A DNA stretch of 64,000 nt, from NCBI GenBank assembly GCA_029891385.1, contig CM057228.1, positions 64,424,523-64,488,522 on the forward strand, written 5' to 3'. The stretch's first letter is position 1. Each line of letters opens with the position of its first letter. Source of the DNA: Erythroxylum novogranatense (taxonomy: Eukaryota; Streptophyta; Magnoliopsida; Malpighiales; Erythroxylaceae). Below the pieces are notes generated by a model, which saw only the letters and a list, made by a program, of their open reading frames with translations, was not told where the DNA came from and did not search any database. Below are positions 36,365 through 47,634 of this stretch, piece after piece. Position numbers and translations under genes: made by a program.

Positions 36365-37600
36365 CACTAAAAAAAATACATGAGTGATAACAAAAGGACC
36401 AACTTAATGAGAACGTAACTTACCAGGAAAGAGTTTGAGTTTGGAATGATATAATCATCTTATCTCAAAATCATCTTATCATAAAATGCTTTCGTCCTCT
36501 CCTTATATATCACTACATTTTGATATGACTCATTCCTTATCTCTTTTAACTCTTGAAGTTGCAACTTCCTATGCACTCTTGCATCATCCAAGTGCATGTT
36601 TCATCTTTTGATAGCCTAATATGCCTTAAATTCTAATTCCAATGAAAGTTGACATGGTTTTCTAAACATTAGCCTATACAGCGACATTCTAATTGGTGTT
36701 TTGTAAGCCGTCCTATAGACCTACGATGCGTCTTCCAGTCTTACACTTTAATCCTTTCTATTGGGTTACATGATTTTCTCCATGATTAACTTGATTTCTC
36801 GATTTAAGACTTCAGTTTGCCAACTGGTTTGGGGATGGTAAGCAGTAGAAACTTTATGCATGATGTGATATTTTCTAAACATTGCTTCCATCACCCTATT
36901 GTAGAAGTGGATTCCTTTGTCGCTAACAATGGCTTTTGGTATCTCGAACCTAGAAAGAATGTTTTCCTTAACAAAATCTACAATAACCTTAGCGTCGTTA
37001 GTCCTAGTGGCTTTGACTTCCACCCATTTCGTAACATAATCAACTGTAAGCAACATATAAGTAGTCAAAGGATGGAGGGAAAGGTCCCATAAAATAAATG
37101 TCTCAAACATTAAAAATTTCATAGAAAAATAAAGGAGTTTATGGCAATTGATCCTTACAGATAGGTTACTGGATCGTTGGCATCTATCACAAGATTTACA
37201 AAATGTATAGGCATCTTTGAACAATGTTAGCTAGTAAAAACCACTTTTTAGAACTTTATGAGCTTTCCTTTTAACTCCAAAATGTCCTTTGCAAACGTAT
37301 GAATGATAGAAGGCTAAAATTGATGATAATTCATTTTTTGGTACACACCTCTTGATAACTTAATCTATACAGTTCCTCTAAAGATATGGGTCATCTCATA
37401 CATAATACTTCGCTTCACTCCATAGCTTATCCCTCTGAGCCTTTGACAAACTAACAAGTGATTCATTAGTTACTAAAAAATTGACAATGTCTACATACCA
37501 TGGTGGTGTCGCATTAGTAGAAAATAATTGCTCATCTGGAAAGCTTTCTTGTAGAGGGATATCATCTTCTTCCTTTATCAACCGCCACTACATTTTCTGC
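36365..37600 (-). pseudogene. Athila/Tat integrase
   Basis: The frame 36766-37224 holds the integrase finger end and core: FCKSCDRCQRSSNL, LLTVDYVTKWVEVKA, IPKAIVSDKGIHF, then AYHPQTSWQTEVLNREIK with the catalytic Glu. The family motif HPQTSGQ reads HPQTSWQ here. At 37396-37581, FPDEQLFSTNATPPWYVDIV is the linker between RNase H and integrase. From 36640 to 36365, broken frames show LQLQELKEIRNESYQN and IYKERTKAFYD, the C-terminal region. The remainder lies beyond the copia insertion, at 26600-26737 with TNKTF-VNGYRLKPY. Several stops interrupt it. Confidence 0.9.
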
Positions 37601-38960
37601 CTTTTTCTTATCTATGATTTTCAAGTCGAATTCTTAAAGGAGGAGAATCCATCTGATCAGCCTCAGTTTTGCTTCTTTCTTTGTGAGCGAGTATCATAAA
37701 GCTGCATGGTTAGAATAAACAATCACTTTAGCACCAAACAAATACGATTGAAATTTTTCCAAAGCAAAAACCACAGATAATAGTTATTTTTTAGTAGTGA
37801 AATAATTCAATTGAGCTAGGTTTAATGTCTTTGATAAGCAAAACTTTTCTGACACTTTGTCCTAGAAATTCTGCTATTGTATAATTGCTCGCATCACATA
37901 TGATCTCGAATAGGAGGTTCCAATCTGGCAGTTGAATCACCAGGGATGTCAAAAGCTCCTTAAATTTGTTGAATGCTTCCTTACACCTCTCGTCAAAGTC
38001 AAAGAAGACATCTTGTTGAAGAAGCTTGCATAGGGGTGTAGCTATCTTCAAAATGTCCTTAATGAACCTTCGATAAAAACCTGCATGCCTAAAAAAAGAA
38101 CGAACTTCCCTCATGATAGAGGGGTAAGGTAAAGAAGAAATAAGATCAACTTTGGACTTGTTTACTTTAATACCCTTAGTAGAAATCACATGACCTAAAC
38201 TATAACTTGATCCACTATAAAATGACATTTTTCCTAGTTCAACATAAATTTAGTTTCTATACGTCGTTCTAAGATAATGAAAAGATTCTTAAGAAATTCA
38301 TCAAAGAAGATCCATACACAGTAAAATCATCCATGAATACCTCAATAATCTTCTCAACATATTCGAAAAAAATGCATACCATACACCTTTGGAATGTGAC
38401 AGGTGTGTTACATAATCCGAATGGCATCCTTTGGTAGGCAAACATACCACATAGGCATGTAAATGTGGTCTTCTCCTAAACTTCTAGTGCAATCAGGGTC
38501 TAAAGATAACCTGAAAAGCCATCTAAAAAGCAATAATAATGATAACCAACTAATCTCTCAAGTATCTAACCAATAAAAGGAAGAGGAAAGTGGTTTTTAC
38601 AAGTAGAAGAATTTAACTTTCTATATCAATACATACTCACCACTTGGTTTACACTTGGGTGGGAAATAACTTACCTTCCTAGTATGTCACAATGGTTATT
38701 CCATACTTCTTTGAAACTACCTAGACAAGACTTACCCACTTACTGTCAAAAATTGGGTAGACAACCCTGGCATCGAGAAGATTCAATACCTCCTTCTTCA
38801 TAACTTCCATCATTTAAGGATTTAGCCTACACTGAGCTTGCCTTGTACATTTTTTATCTGTGTTGTAAACATATAGAAGGGCTTATCCTTTGGATATCTG
38901 CGATAGTCCACTTGATGGCCTTCTTATGCTCTCTCAGCATTTGAACCAACCTTTCCTCTT
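37601..38960 (-). pseudogene. Athila/Tat reverse transcriptase and RNase H start
   Basis: In minus-strand order: near 38400-38470, RMPFGLCNTPVTFQRCM; near 38310-38350, EVFMDDFTVYGSS, the RT catalytic box (F-x-DD) intact. Then the frame 37791-38228 has LGHVISTKGIKVNKSKVDLI, REVRSFFRHAGFYRRFIKDI, FDFDERCKEAF and IICDASNYTIAEFLGQ. The last block is the start of RNase H, where family members read D-A-S-D/N-x-A-x-G-A-V-L-G-Q. Stops and frame changes separate the pieces. Confidence 0.88.
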
Positions 38961-39216
38961 TATTGAAATCAACTTCACTGAGAGGATAACTGGGAGAGTT
39001 TGTTTGTCTATAAAATAGTCATACTTTAGGTATGTAGGGAGTGACTTCAATTCCCATTTTAGTGCCTACACATCAGAAGGTAACAACTTCTGGTGAGCAT
39101 CAAGTAGTTGTATAGAAATCATGCCTTTTTATAAATATTTCCAATGGGTCCAAGGCAATTATCATTTCCACAAGCTCTTCTCCCATATCAACATTAGTGT
39201 TGGCTTCTACTTCCAC

Positions 39217-39449
39217 TTACTTAGTTAAAACCATTTCCAAATGATCCCTATAACTTAATTTAAACATTTCTTGCACCAAAGGATCAATCACTTTAATAGA
39301 AAAAACACAATGATCATTAGGAGGATGTTTCATGGCATAAAAAACATTGAAATAAATCACTTCCCCATCAAATTTCGTTATAAGGGTGCCCTTTACAAAC
39401 ATCTATCTTAGTTTGAGTTGTATTAACAAACGGTCTCCCTAACAAGATA
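39217..39449 (-). pseudogene. Athila/Tat protease C-terminal part
   Basis: The minus strand from 39446 reads ILLGRPFVNTTQTKIDV then KGTLITKFDGEVIYF. This is the end of the retropepsin domain of Athila/Tat elements, followed by DAMKHPPNDH-type sequence. The catalytic DLGAS motif should lie upstream but is absent, because the element is cut at 39449 by the LTR that follows. Confidence 0.85.
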
Positions 39450-40470
39450 TGTAACGCTCCCTTACCGCAGGGTACACACCGGGACACCCGCAGGTCATTC
39501 TGGTACATATCCTATGATAAGGGTGAGCTACGATCAATCACTACAAACACTTCATATGGAATCATAATAAAACATCAATATAAAAAAATCACAATGTTTT
39601 TTAAACCAAAATTTTCCTCATTTCATTTCATCAAAACCAGAAGTTTACACGTCTGTCATCTTTTACTGTCTGTACATCAATACCAAAAACCTAGTACAAA
39701 TGCTACATGAAAGAGGGAAAATACAGTAGATCTATGTAGGTCATCCCAAAAGTCCCAACTGACCGACCTGTGAGCCATGACTTCTCTCGCCAACACAATC
39801 TACACGGTAGGAAAAGTCCCTCTGGAGCTAGGAGTCTACTCTCGGTCCTAAAAATATGTTACAATTTTGGGTGAGATTGCGAACTCAATGAGGTAACCAT
39901 CATCGATGGTTTACTCAATTCATGCAACAATCAGGCATATCACAATTATTTCATAATTTCACATACATCAGAAGTACCACATGATCACATCAGTAACACA
40001 TGATTTCCTTGATTCTTCACCAAATGAAGAGATCTTTGGCTCCAATGGAAGCTCTTCTCTACCTCTACCTTGATTCTTCTCTCTTGAAGGATAAGAAAAT
40101 TGAAACCCTAGTTTGTTTTCTCTTCTTTTCTCTCAACCACCGAAATCTCTCTTCTTTCTCTTCTTCCGTCCCAATTCATGTTTTTCCTTCTCTTAAATGT
40201 AAGACCACAGTTTCCTGTTCCAATCCTACCCTTAATGAGTGTGCAGTGTCCATTTTACCCTTCCTTATATACCTTATGTTCTTTATCCTTAAGTGTCTTG
40301 CCAAAAACACCCTTGAACATTCTGATAACCTTAACACTTTAATTCCACTTACCCATTCAATAAATCCTACTAACTTTGACATAATAATTAACTCGAAAAA
40401 TTTAATATACAAAAATCTCAAAAATTAATTAAATCATGCTTATTCATCAAAAAAAATTTAGGGGCCAACA
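39450..40470 (-). repeat. Short gypsy LTR without target duplication
   Basis: It begins TGTAACGCTCCC, like the solo LTR at 43299 (TGTAGCGCCCCC), and shares GCTGACCGACCTGTG-like sequence with it. It ends AATTTAGGGGCCAACA, like the chromovirus LTRs at 6735 and 14164. Length is 1021 bp. The flanking 5-mers differ (AGATA left, GGAAA right), so this is not a simple insertion. Left of it is a minus-strand Athila/Tat protease; right of it is a plus-strand Athila/Tat gag-protease. The frames at 40000-40428 and 40176-40421 are LTR sequence. Confidence 0.7.
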
Positions 40471-40911
40471 GGAAATCACCCTTAGGAGTGGAAAAGTTCT
40501 AAAAGAAAATGAATCCCAAAAGAAGGATAACACCAAAATTTAAATGACACCTTAAGGTGAAGCACACCTTAAAAAATTTAAAGAATTTCTACCTGCATCC
40601 CTTATCCTGCAAAAGTGAAATCATATTTAATGGATGCACGGTTTGATAAGTTCCTAAAATTGTTTGAACAACTCTAAATTAACTTACCTCTTATAAAAGC
40701 TCTTGTGCAGATGCTATAGTATTTGAAATTTTTTAAGGAGTTACTAGAGAACAAAAAGAAGTTAGAGCATTTAGTGAGTGTAATATTGAGTGGAAGATGC
40801 TTATGAATTATAAAAAGCAAGTTACTAAAGAAGCTCACAGATCTAAAGAGTTTACTATCCCTTGTTACATTGTTAGTTTCAAAATAGATAAGGCTTTAGT
40901 TAACCTAGTAT
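40471..40911 (+). pseudogene. Athila/Tat gag end and protease start (plus-strand copy)
   Basis: The plus strand immediately after the LTR reads EITLRSGKVLKENESQ; LRSGK is a hallmark of Athila/Tat polyproteins. After stops it continues with FDKFLKLFEQLQINLPLIKA, FFKELLENKKKLEHL, then FTIPCYIVSFKIDKALVNL. The last block precedes the protease active site (consensus ALCDLGASINLMP). It is cut there by inserted sequence starting near 40912 and resumes at about 46713. Confidence 0.85.
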
Positions 40912-41331
40912 TGTGAGTCAAATGAACTAGAAAATAAAACCTAGTGGTGAGTAGGGATCGTATCCACAAAAGGGTTATGTGTAACTTTTATAATGAAAAA
41001 AATTAGTGATTAGGATAGGGGGTTGGTTGGAATTATATGAAAACAAAGTAAAAATGAACAAATCAAATTAAAATGCATAAAAGTGAGAAAATTGATGAAT
41101 GATTTTGGAATTAAGTTCTTGGTTCAATCTCAACCTACACATAAATAAACATAATTCATCATCTTGTTGATTTTAAACGTCTCTTAGAAACTATAATCGA
41201 AGGATAACAATTAGCTCTGTTAACCTTGGTTCTCCTTTCGGTTATGTTTAATCAAAATAAAATCTTTAACTAAACCTAGCTATCAAACAACCTAAAATAA
41301 GCTCTCTAGATTTAGCAGGACAGTCTTAGAT

Positions 41332-42320
41332 TACGAATAAGGAAATCAAATTAATCTAAGCAACAACCATACAAGCTTGGGTCATTTAACCTATGCCATT
41401 TTGTTTTTAATGATTCATCACCATTAGTTTACTTCAAATGAATTGCAAATACTACTATTACATATTGTATTCCATATTCTTGCAATGGGTTCATACATAA
41501 ACAATCTATTAAGAACTATTGAGTAAGTTTTACCTCTAATAAGACTCTCAATATTTGCAAGTATACAGATCGTAAAATTGTAGTATTGAAGGTGTCGATC
41601 TCATAAGGAAATAGTTAAAACCAAGTGAACCTAACTTTGTCTAAGGTAGTGAAATATGAACTGAATGAAAGTAAAAAACTAAAATTAAACAAATTAAATA
41701 AAATTAAACAATTAATCAAATAACAATTCAGCTGCCACGATTAATTAAGGATGATCAAGGATGAAGCTTAGGATCTATTCTTTCATTAATTTGTTCTTTT
41801 AACCACTATTAATTTAATTAGGTTTTGATCCTACGAGTAAGGAAAACAGATTAATCTAAGCAACAACTACAAGCTTAAGTCATTTAACCTATGTCATGTT
41901 ATTTCGAATGATTCATCACCATTAGTTTACTACAAATGAATTGGAAATACAACTATTACATATTGTATTCCATATTCTAGCAATGGGTTCATACTTAAAC
42001 AATCTATTAAGAATTGTTGAGCAAGTTTTACCTTTAATAAAACTCCCAATATCTGCAAGTATACAAATTGTAAACTTTTAGTATTGAAGGTGTCGATCTC
42101 ATGAGGAAATAGTTAAAACTAAGTGAACCTAACTTTGTTTAAGGTAGTGAAATATGAATTGAATGAAAGTAAATAACTACAATTAAACCAATCAAATAAA
42201 ATTAAGCAATTAATCAAATAATAATTTAGCTGCCACGATTAATTAAGGATGAAACTAGGGATCTATTCTTTCATTATTTTGTTTTTTTAATCACGACTAA
42301 TTTAATTAGGTTTTGATCCT
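41332..42320. repeat. Tandem duplication of about 500 bp
   Basis: Copy 1 is 41332-41831 and copy 2 is 41832-42320. Each starts TACGA-TAAGGAAA and ends GGTTTTGATCCT. They match along their whole length with scattered differences. Both carry the box TGCAAGTATACA and GGTGTCGATCTCAT. No gene is present. Confidence 0.9.
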
Positions 42321-43298
42321 AAAATTTCTAAAAGATTAATTACTCTCTCTCAAGACCTAATCACTTAACTCAACTGATTACGACATTCTAACTCTAACTG
42401 ATTACGACGTTCTAAATTTTGAAACCTCTCGATTCACAAAAACTTCATAACATTTTTAACCAGTTCTGAAGTGATATATTAAATAATTAAGTACTCACAC
42501 AAATTTGTTAATCATGTGACATATTACTTCACTAACTCTCATTATGCAAATTAATCATGTAACTTTTGACTCACTCTCTCGATTTATTGCCAAAGTGTAA
42601 ACATGCACCATTAACATAACACATAAATTGTGTTGAAGCAATAATGATCAAAGTCACAAAACAATTTAAGAACAAATCATAATCTGGAAATTTAGAACAT
42701 CATAAACGTGAAGAACATCTTCAATCCAAGTTACATATCAAGTTTAATGAAAATAACAAAAAAAGATAGAAGAACTTGCTTTGGAATTGAATTTGGAAAT
42801 CTGGAAATTCTCCAATGCTCTTCTTGATCCTCCTTGCTTGATCCAATTTAAGAAGATGGTAACTGCATTTTCTAGAGTGTTTCATGCTCTTAAATATTTT
42901 TCACATGATGGAAAAGCTGGACTTTGCTAGAATTTATATCTGGAAGATGCACATTCATATGTCAAATTGTGCATCACTAAAACTGCAGAAAATCGCAAAT
43001 TTGCAAAGCTTAAAAGATGTGCACCGAATGATGCACAGTCTTGCATCTCTTCTGTGCTTTTGATCTTCATTTTGTCTCATGTTTACATCCAAATTTTTCT
43101 CCTTTCTTCAATTTCCTATTTATATATACTCAAAAACACATCAAACACTTCATGAAATATAAAATTAAGATTCAATTCTTTCTCTAAACGAAACAATTAC
43201 TTTAAATACATACAAATACTCACTAAAACACCTATAAACACACTAAACACCTATTAAAACATAGTATAAACTACATCTATCAAGAATGAGAATATTAA
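42321..43298. other. LTR-like sequence without genes
   Basis: AT-rich continuation of the inserted LTR-like unit. A 62-codon frame at 42967-43155 has no recognisable domain. Bases 43294-43298 (ATTAA) are the left target duplication of the next solo LTR. Confidence 0.55.
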
Positions 43299-46088
43299 TG
43301 TAGCGCCCCCTCACCGTAGGGTACACATCGGGAAACCCGAAGGTCGCACCGATACGTATCCCACGATAAAGGTGCACCACCAGAACATTTTCACTAATAA
43401 TCCACATGGCATCGCAATAATTAAAACCATAATATAACACAATATCAGAAACCACTAAATCTTAAAATCATAATATCAATGACATACGGTCATCAAAGAA
43501 TGAATAGACAAGTCTATCGGTCCCCGAACAAAACCAAAAGGAAGCGATACAAGCATCTATCCTAAGTCATCCTCAAAATCCAACCCAGCTGACCGACCTG
43601 TGTGCCATCGCTTCTCCTGCCAGCACGCTCGCATGGTAGGAAAAGGCTATCTCGAGCTAGGGTCTACTCTATTAGTCTGAAAAAATAGGTTGCAATTTTG
43701 GGTGAGTTTGCGAACTCGATGAGAAACCATCATCATTGGTTCACTCAAATCATGCATTACATAAATTGCAGACAAGACAAAGACAAGAATATTCAATTAA
43801 CGGTATTATATAACAATTTACGATAGTTTATAACGATTATGCGATGTCGATGACAATATTACAGTAGTATAGAACGGTTTATAGTATCACATCACAATTC
43901 TGATAAATCATGGCATCACACAGTTCAGTAATCATCACACAATGTGGCAATTCAATCAGTCATGTATATAATGCATATGAGACTCTTTCCAGTTATTCTA
44001 TATTGTACCCAAGTGCTCATCGGTGTTCGATGGGGGCGATCGTGATTTCTCCCCTCGAGCTCGTGGGCGGTCGACAAGTGTTCGAGCTCGAGGCTCTTTT
44101 CAGTGATAATAGCAACTTGGGTCACATTCCATTATCTGATCATGCATTTATGCATGCAATGTAGTGTTCAGTAATTCAGTATTCGGTGGTTCAGTGTATG
44201 GCTATAAAAGCCCAGTATTGTATTTCGGTAACATCTGATAATTGATCGATCTGATAATCCAATCCAAGAAGAGAAACATGTCATTTCAGACATTTCAGTA
44301 ATCATGCAATTTCACAGTCCAATACAGTAGAGGCATACCATTCGATCATGTATATTTCAGTAATCATACAGTTTCACATTTGGCAAGTAATTCACGTTGA
44401 GCATTTAAACAGTCAGGAATTTGAGAAACCAACTAGGTTACTCACCTGTAACTTCCGAGCTACTGCCTGGAAGTTCCAGCAATGTCCGTGGAATGACGAT
44501 CCAACGGTGCCTCTATAACAGTAAAATACAGTCCCATTACTAGATGCTCAATAAAACCATTCAGTAATGCATATGTCTCAGTGAGATGATGTACAATGCA
44601 TGTTCACGATTTTCCCGGCGCTAAAACCCAATTATAACTCTTATATCCCAATCTAACTCGCAGTTCAATTGATCAACAGTAATTGATCCAATCCTATAAT
44701 TCAGTTCAATTTCCTCAATTCATATTTCCTAAAGCAATTTCCTATCCATTGGGTCAAGGCCTCTATTGAAATCTCAATTAAAACTCCAATCGACTCAATT
44801 CAATATTTAGGTCACACTATGAACCATAATTGACCTTAATCTCTATAATTCAATACCATTAGATCCATTCAAATTTCCATAATTATCCTCAATTGTAGAC
44901 CTCTTTCTCTAGTTCATAACGAATCAGGAATCACCTCAATCGGAGGTCTATACCATAAATTATGCCCAATATACTAACAATCATCCCTTCAGAATTGCCA
45001 TCCTCGCCGCGGCCTACGTCCGCTCGTCGCGACGTATACGGGCCACTCGACGCTCGTCGCGATGCAAGCCAGAAGGCTCGTCACGACATATCTCCAGGCG
45101 CTCGCCGCGGCGTCTCGCTGCGCTCGTCGCGGCGAACACTAAATTTATTCGCCGCGGCGAGGCACGCCAGACGTCGCGACGTGCGACCGCGCCACCTTCT
45201 TCTCCGATTGATTTTCTGCCATTAATGCTATTTAAAACCTCCATTAACACTCTAACCTCTCAATCTAACCCAATAAATGCCATAAATGCTTGAAACAACT
45301 ACTAATAACAACATTAAAACCATAACCACTTACCAATCACGATCAAATCCACAAATCTCTAAGAATTGCCGTAAACCCTAAAACTTTCTCAAACCAACGA
45401 TAACTCACTCCAATCCTTCTCAACCTTCATCAATCACAATAAATCAGTTAGGCTAGCACAATGAGAAGAAACCATAAGGAAGAATCGATGAAACTCACCA
45501 ATAGGGAAGAAATCGAAATCACCGTGGAGAAGGGAGAAGAAGAAATGCCTTAGGTAACTTTCCCAAATCTCAAACCTAGGCTATATATAGACCTAAGTCT
45601 CCAAATCAGTCCAAATTTCAGTCTCTAAATTTCAGTAGCTCAACATTTTAATTCCCTAACAGTATAACCCTAATATTTCCTTTGCCATTGGACAATTATT
45701 TCGGTACTATACAATCAATCAGTCTGTCACTCCAAATTTCCGGTCCGGGCATTTTCTCCTGAATTTCCAGAAAATTTCCTATAAACCACTATCAATTACC
45801 AATCACTCTTAAACTATTCTAAACCTGTCATTCGAGCTCACTTACTTTTAATTTCTCAGTCCATTACAATCCAGTCAGTCCAGTCAGTTCACAATTCAAT
45901 CAGTTCATACTTCCACTTAAAATGCCAGAAAATCATGAATGCATGTACCTATGGATAAATGCATATGCAATAAACCTGTTCCTCTATAATTAGAGGCCAG
46001 TAACATGCTCAGTCAATGAATGCAGTGAAATCCAATCAGTTCAACCCAATGACCAAAATAACCTTGCTAACAGTAACGGGATGTTGCA
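43299..46088 (-). mobile_element. Solo gypsy LTR, TGTAGCG family
   Basis: It runs TGTAGCGCCCCC to GGGATGTTGCA, 2790 bp, with a perfect target duplication ATTAA (43294-43298 and 46089-46093). It has a strong CpG-rich cluster at 45000-45190 built of TCGCCGCGGCGA-like and CGTCGCGACG-like palindromes. Just before that, 44905-44990 shares the block CTCTAGTTCATAACGAATCA... with the chromovirus LTRs (5955-6040). That places it among distant relatives of the same gypsy lineage, in the same orientation as 4206-14164. Small frames in both strands of the GC cluster (44962-45225, 45014-45250) are by-products of base composition. Confidence 0.9.
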
Positions 46089-46706
46089 ATTAATTATTCA
46101 TACATGAATACCTAAAACATCAAGCTAAGAATAAAATAAACAATTTCTAGAGAGAGAGAATTAATAATACAACATAAAGAGATGCACAAACGTGTTCTTC
46201 AGCTTCGATTTGCCTTATGAACCAGAAGAAGGAAGTAACCCTCCGTAGATCCCAAGGAAGCAAGGTTTCTACCTCCTTTCATTTTCCAAAAATGATTTAT
46301 TTTATGTTTGCCCACTCAAATGTCTATTTAAAGTAAAAATTAGGTTTAGGGGAAGATGCACAGTTGGATGCACTATATGCACAAAACATTGCATCATAAA
46401 AAAAACCTATTTCATGATTATAAATGGCCATTTAAGTGGATACACAACTATGCATCTTGTAAGTCATGTTGAATTCTTAATGTTCTTGTCTTATCTTCAT
46501 CTAATCCATCTCCTTGTTGTTCTATAAAGACAAATGAGTTTGAACATTAAGAGCATAACTCAAAGATTTTGCTTTTAACTCATTTTAGCTTTTGTGCTTC
46601 CAACTTGTACCTAAAATCAATTTTGAACAAAAATGAGTATCTTAAGCATTTTGTAGCATTAATCACTAAGTGTTATGGAGTAAATATATAATCAATTAAG
46701 CACACA

Positions 46707-47260
46707 TAAAGTAGGGGATAGTATTAATATGATGCCTTACTCGTTATTTAAGAAACAAGGATTGGGTGAACTAAAACTACTAGGACAGGTTTGTAGCTAG
46801 CAGATAGATCAGTAAAACAACTTAATTAAAGGCATTATAGAGTAAATTTTTATTACGGTTGATAAGTTTATCTTCCCAGCAGACTTCACATTTTTTGGTA
46901 TAAAGGAAGATGTAAAGATACCTTTAGTCCTTTGTTGACCATTTTTAGTGACTACTAAGTCAATTATCAATATTGGCAAAGGCAAGTTAATACTAAGAGT
47001 GGGGGATGAAGAGGATGTACTTAAAATGTCTAATGTAATAAATCCTAACCTTAAATTTATTGATGTAAATGAATCTAGTGAATTATGTAATGATTCATTT
47101 TCAATATTTTACAGGATTCCTCTTTTAAAGGTCCACTGGAGCTTTTACAACTTCCAAGCAGTAAAAAAAAGGGAATATGTGGCAATAGGAACTAACAAGC
47201 AGTATGCTTAGAGGTTATCAAACCTATGGTTAGACTACTAAAACTTCTTCTTTATAAGTC
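46707..47260 (+). pseudogene. Athila/Tat aspartic protease, second part (plus-strand copy)
   Basis: From 46713 the plus strand reads GDSINMMPYSLFKKQGLGEL, the active-site region of Athila/Tat retropepsins (consensus LGASINLMP, here with Asp for Ala). It then reads VDKFIFPADFTFFGIKEDVK and PFLVTTKSIINIGKGKLIL with RVGDEEDV. The frame 46948-47211 ends with an unrecognised stretch. RT, RNase H and integrase do not follow, so this copy has a large internal deletion between the protease and the post-pol block at 47261. Confidence 0.85.
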
Positions 47261-47520
47261 GCCTTAAGCATGATAGGAACGTTGAGCTAACAATGTTAAA
47301 CAAGGACCACTTGGGAGGTAACAAAGAATTATGACAAGTTTCATTTTTATATCGTTTGGTTTCCATTTTTTATATTATCATAAGACATTGCAAGCCACCT
47401 TAAGCATGATAGGTACATTGAGCTAATAATGTTAAACAAACACTACTTAGAACGTAACCCAAGAATTAAGATAGGTTTAATTTTTAGTTCATTTGGTTTC
47501 TATTTTTTTAATTAACATAG
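47261..47520 (+). repeat. Duplicated Athila/Tat post-pol block
   Basis: Two imperfect copies about 130 bp apart begin CTTAAGCATGATAGG (47265 and 47399) and continue to GTTAAACAA and a GGAGGTAACAAAG or GAACGTAACCCAAG box. The same conserved block is on the minus strand at 26530-26600, just after the integrase of the other Athila/Tat copy. Confidence 0.75.
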
Positions 47521-47540
47521 TTTCATGTTAGGTTATTTCC

Positions 47541-47605
47541 ATGGTTTTTATTATTGTTGTTGTTATTTTTGTTATTGTTGTTGTTGTTGTTGTTCTTTTT
47601 TTATC
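47541..47605. repeat. GTT/TTA-rich microsatellite
   Basis: The tract contains TTGTTGTTGTTGTTGTTGTTC with interrupted flanking units. The frame 47541-47729 simply translates this repeat. Confidence 0.9.
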
Positions 47606-47634
47606 TTTGTATTCCTTGTTTTTTATACAATTTT

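Larger units (their letters stand above)
23716..39449 (-). mobile_element. Athila/Tat-type Ty3/gypsy element, 5'-truncated, split by a copia element
   Basis: Reading the minus strand, this element holds protease, RT, RNase H, integrase, the post-pol leader, a polypurine tract and the 3' LTR. It lacks gag and the 5' LTR because it ends at 39449 inside the protease. A complete copia element occupies 26738-36359. The integrase protein resumes on both sides of it: FVITHVFF ends at 36365 and TNKTF-VNGYRLKPY is read at 26600-26737. There is no chromodomain. The VNGYRLKPY motif and the separate long 3' non-coding region are typical of the Athila/Tat group. All frames carry stops, so it is inactive. 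Confidence 0.88.
40912..46706. mobile_element. LTR-like insertion of about 3 kb in the plus-strand protease, with nested solo LTR
   Basis: The insertion separates ALVNL (40900) from GDSINMMP (46714), so its limits are set by the protein. The likely ends TGTGAG (40912) and CACACA (46706) are plausible, but the target duplication is unclear. TAGTAT occurs at 40906-40911 and 46719-46724, but those positions do not fit the protein junction exactly. It shares a GATCG-ATCC box near its left end and TTAATCACTAAGTGT near its right end with the Athila/Tat LTR at 23716-24958, so it is probably a solo LTR of that group. Without the nested LTR (43299-46088) it is about 3 kb. A 0.5-kb tandem duplication lies inside. 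Confidence 0.6.

Noticed and set aside
40906..46724. TAGTAT at both ends of the insert as a clean target duplication
   Set aside because: The protein reading across the insert places the junction about six bases away, and the enclosed ends would not be TG/CA; the repeat may be chance or partly host sequence.
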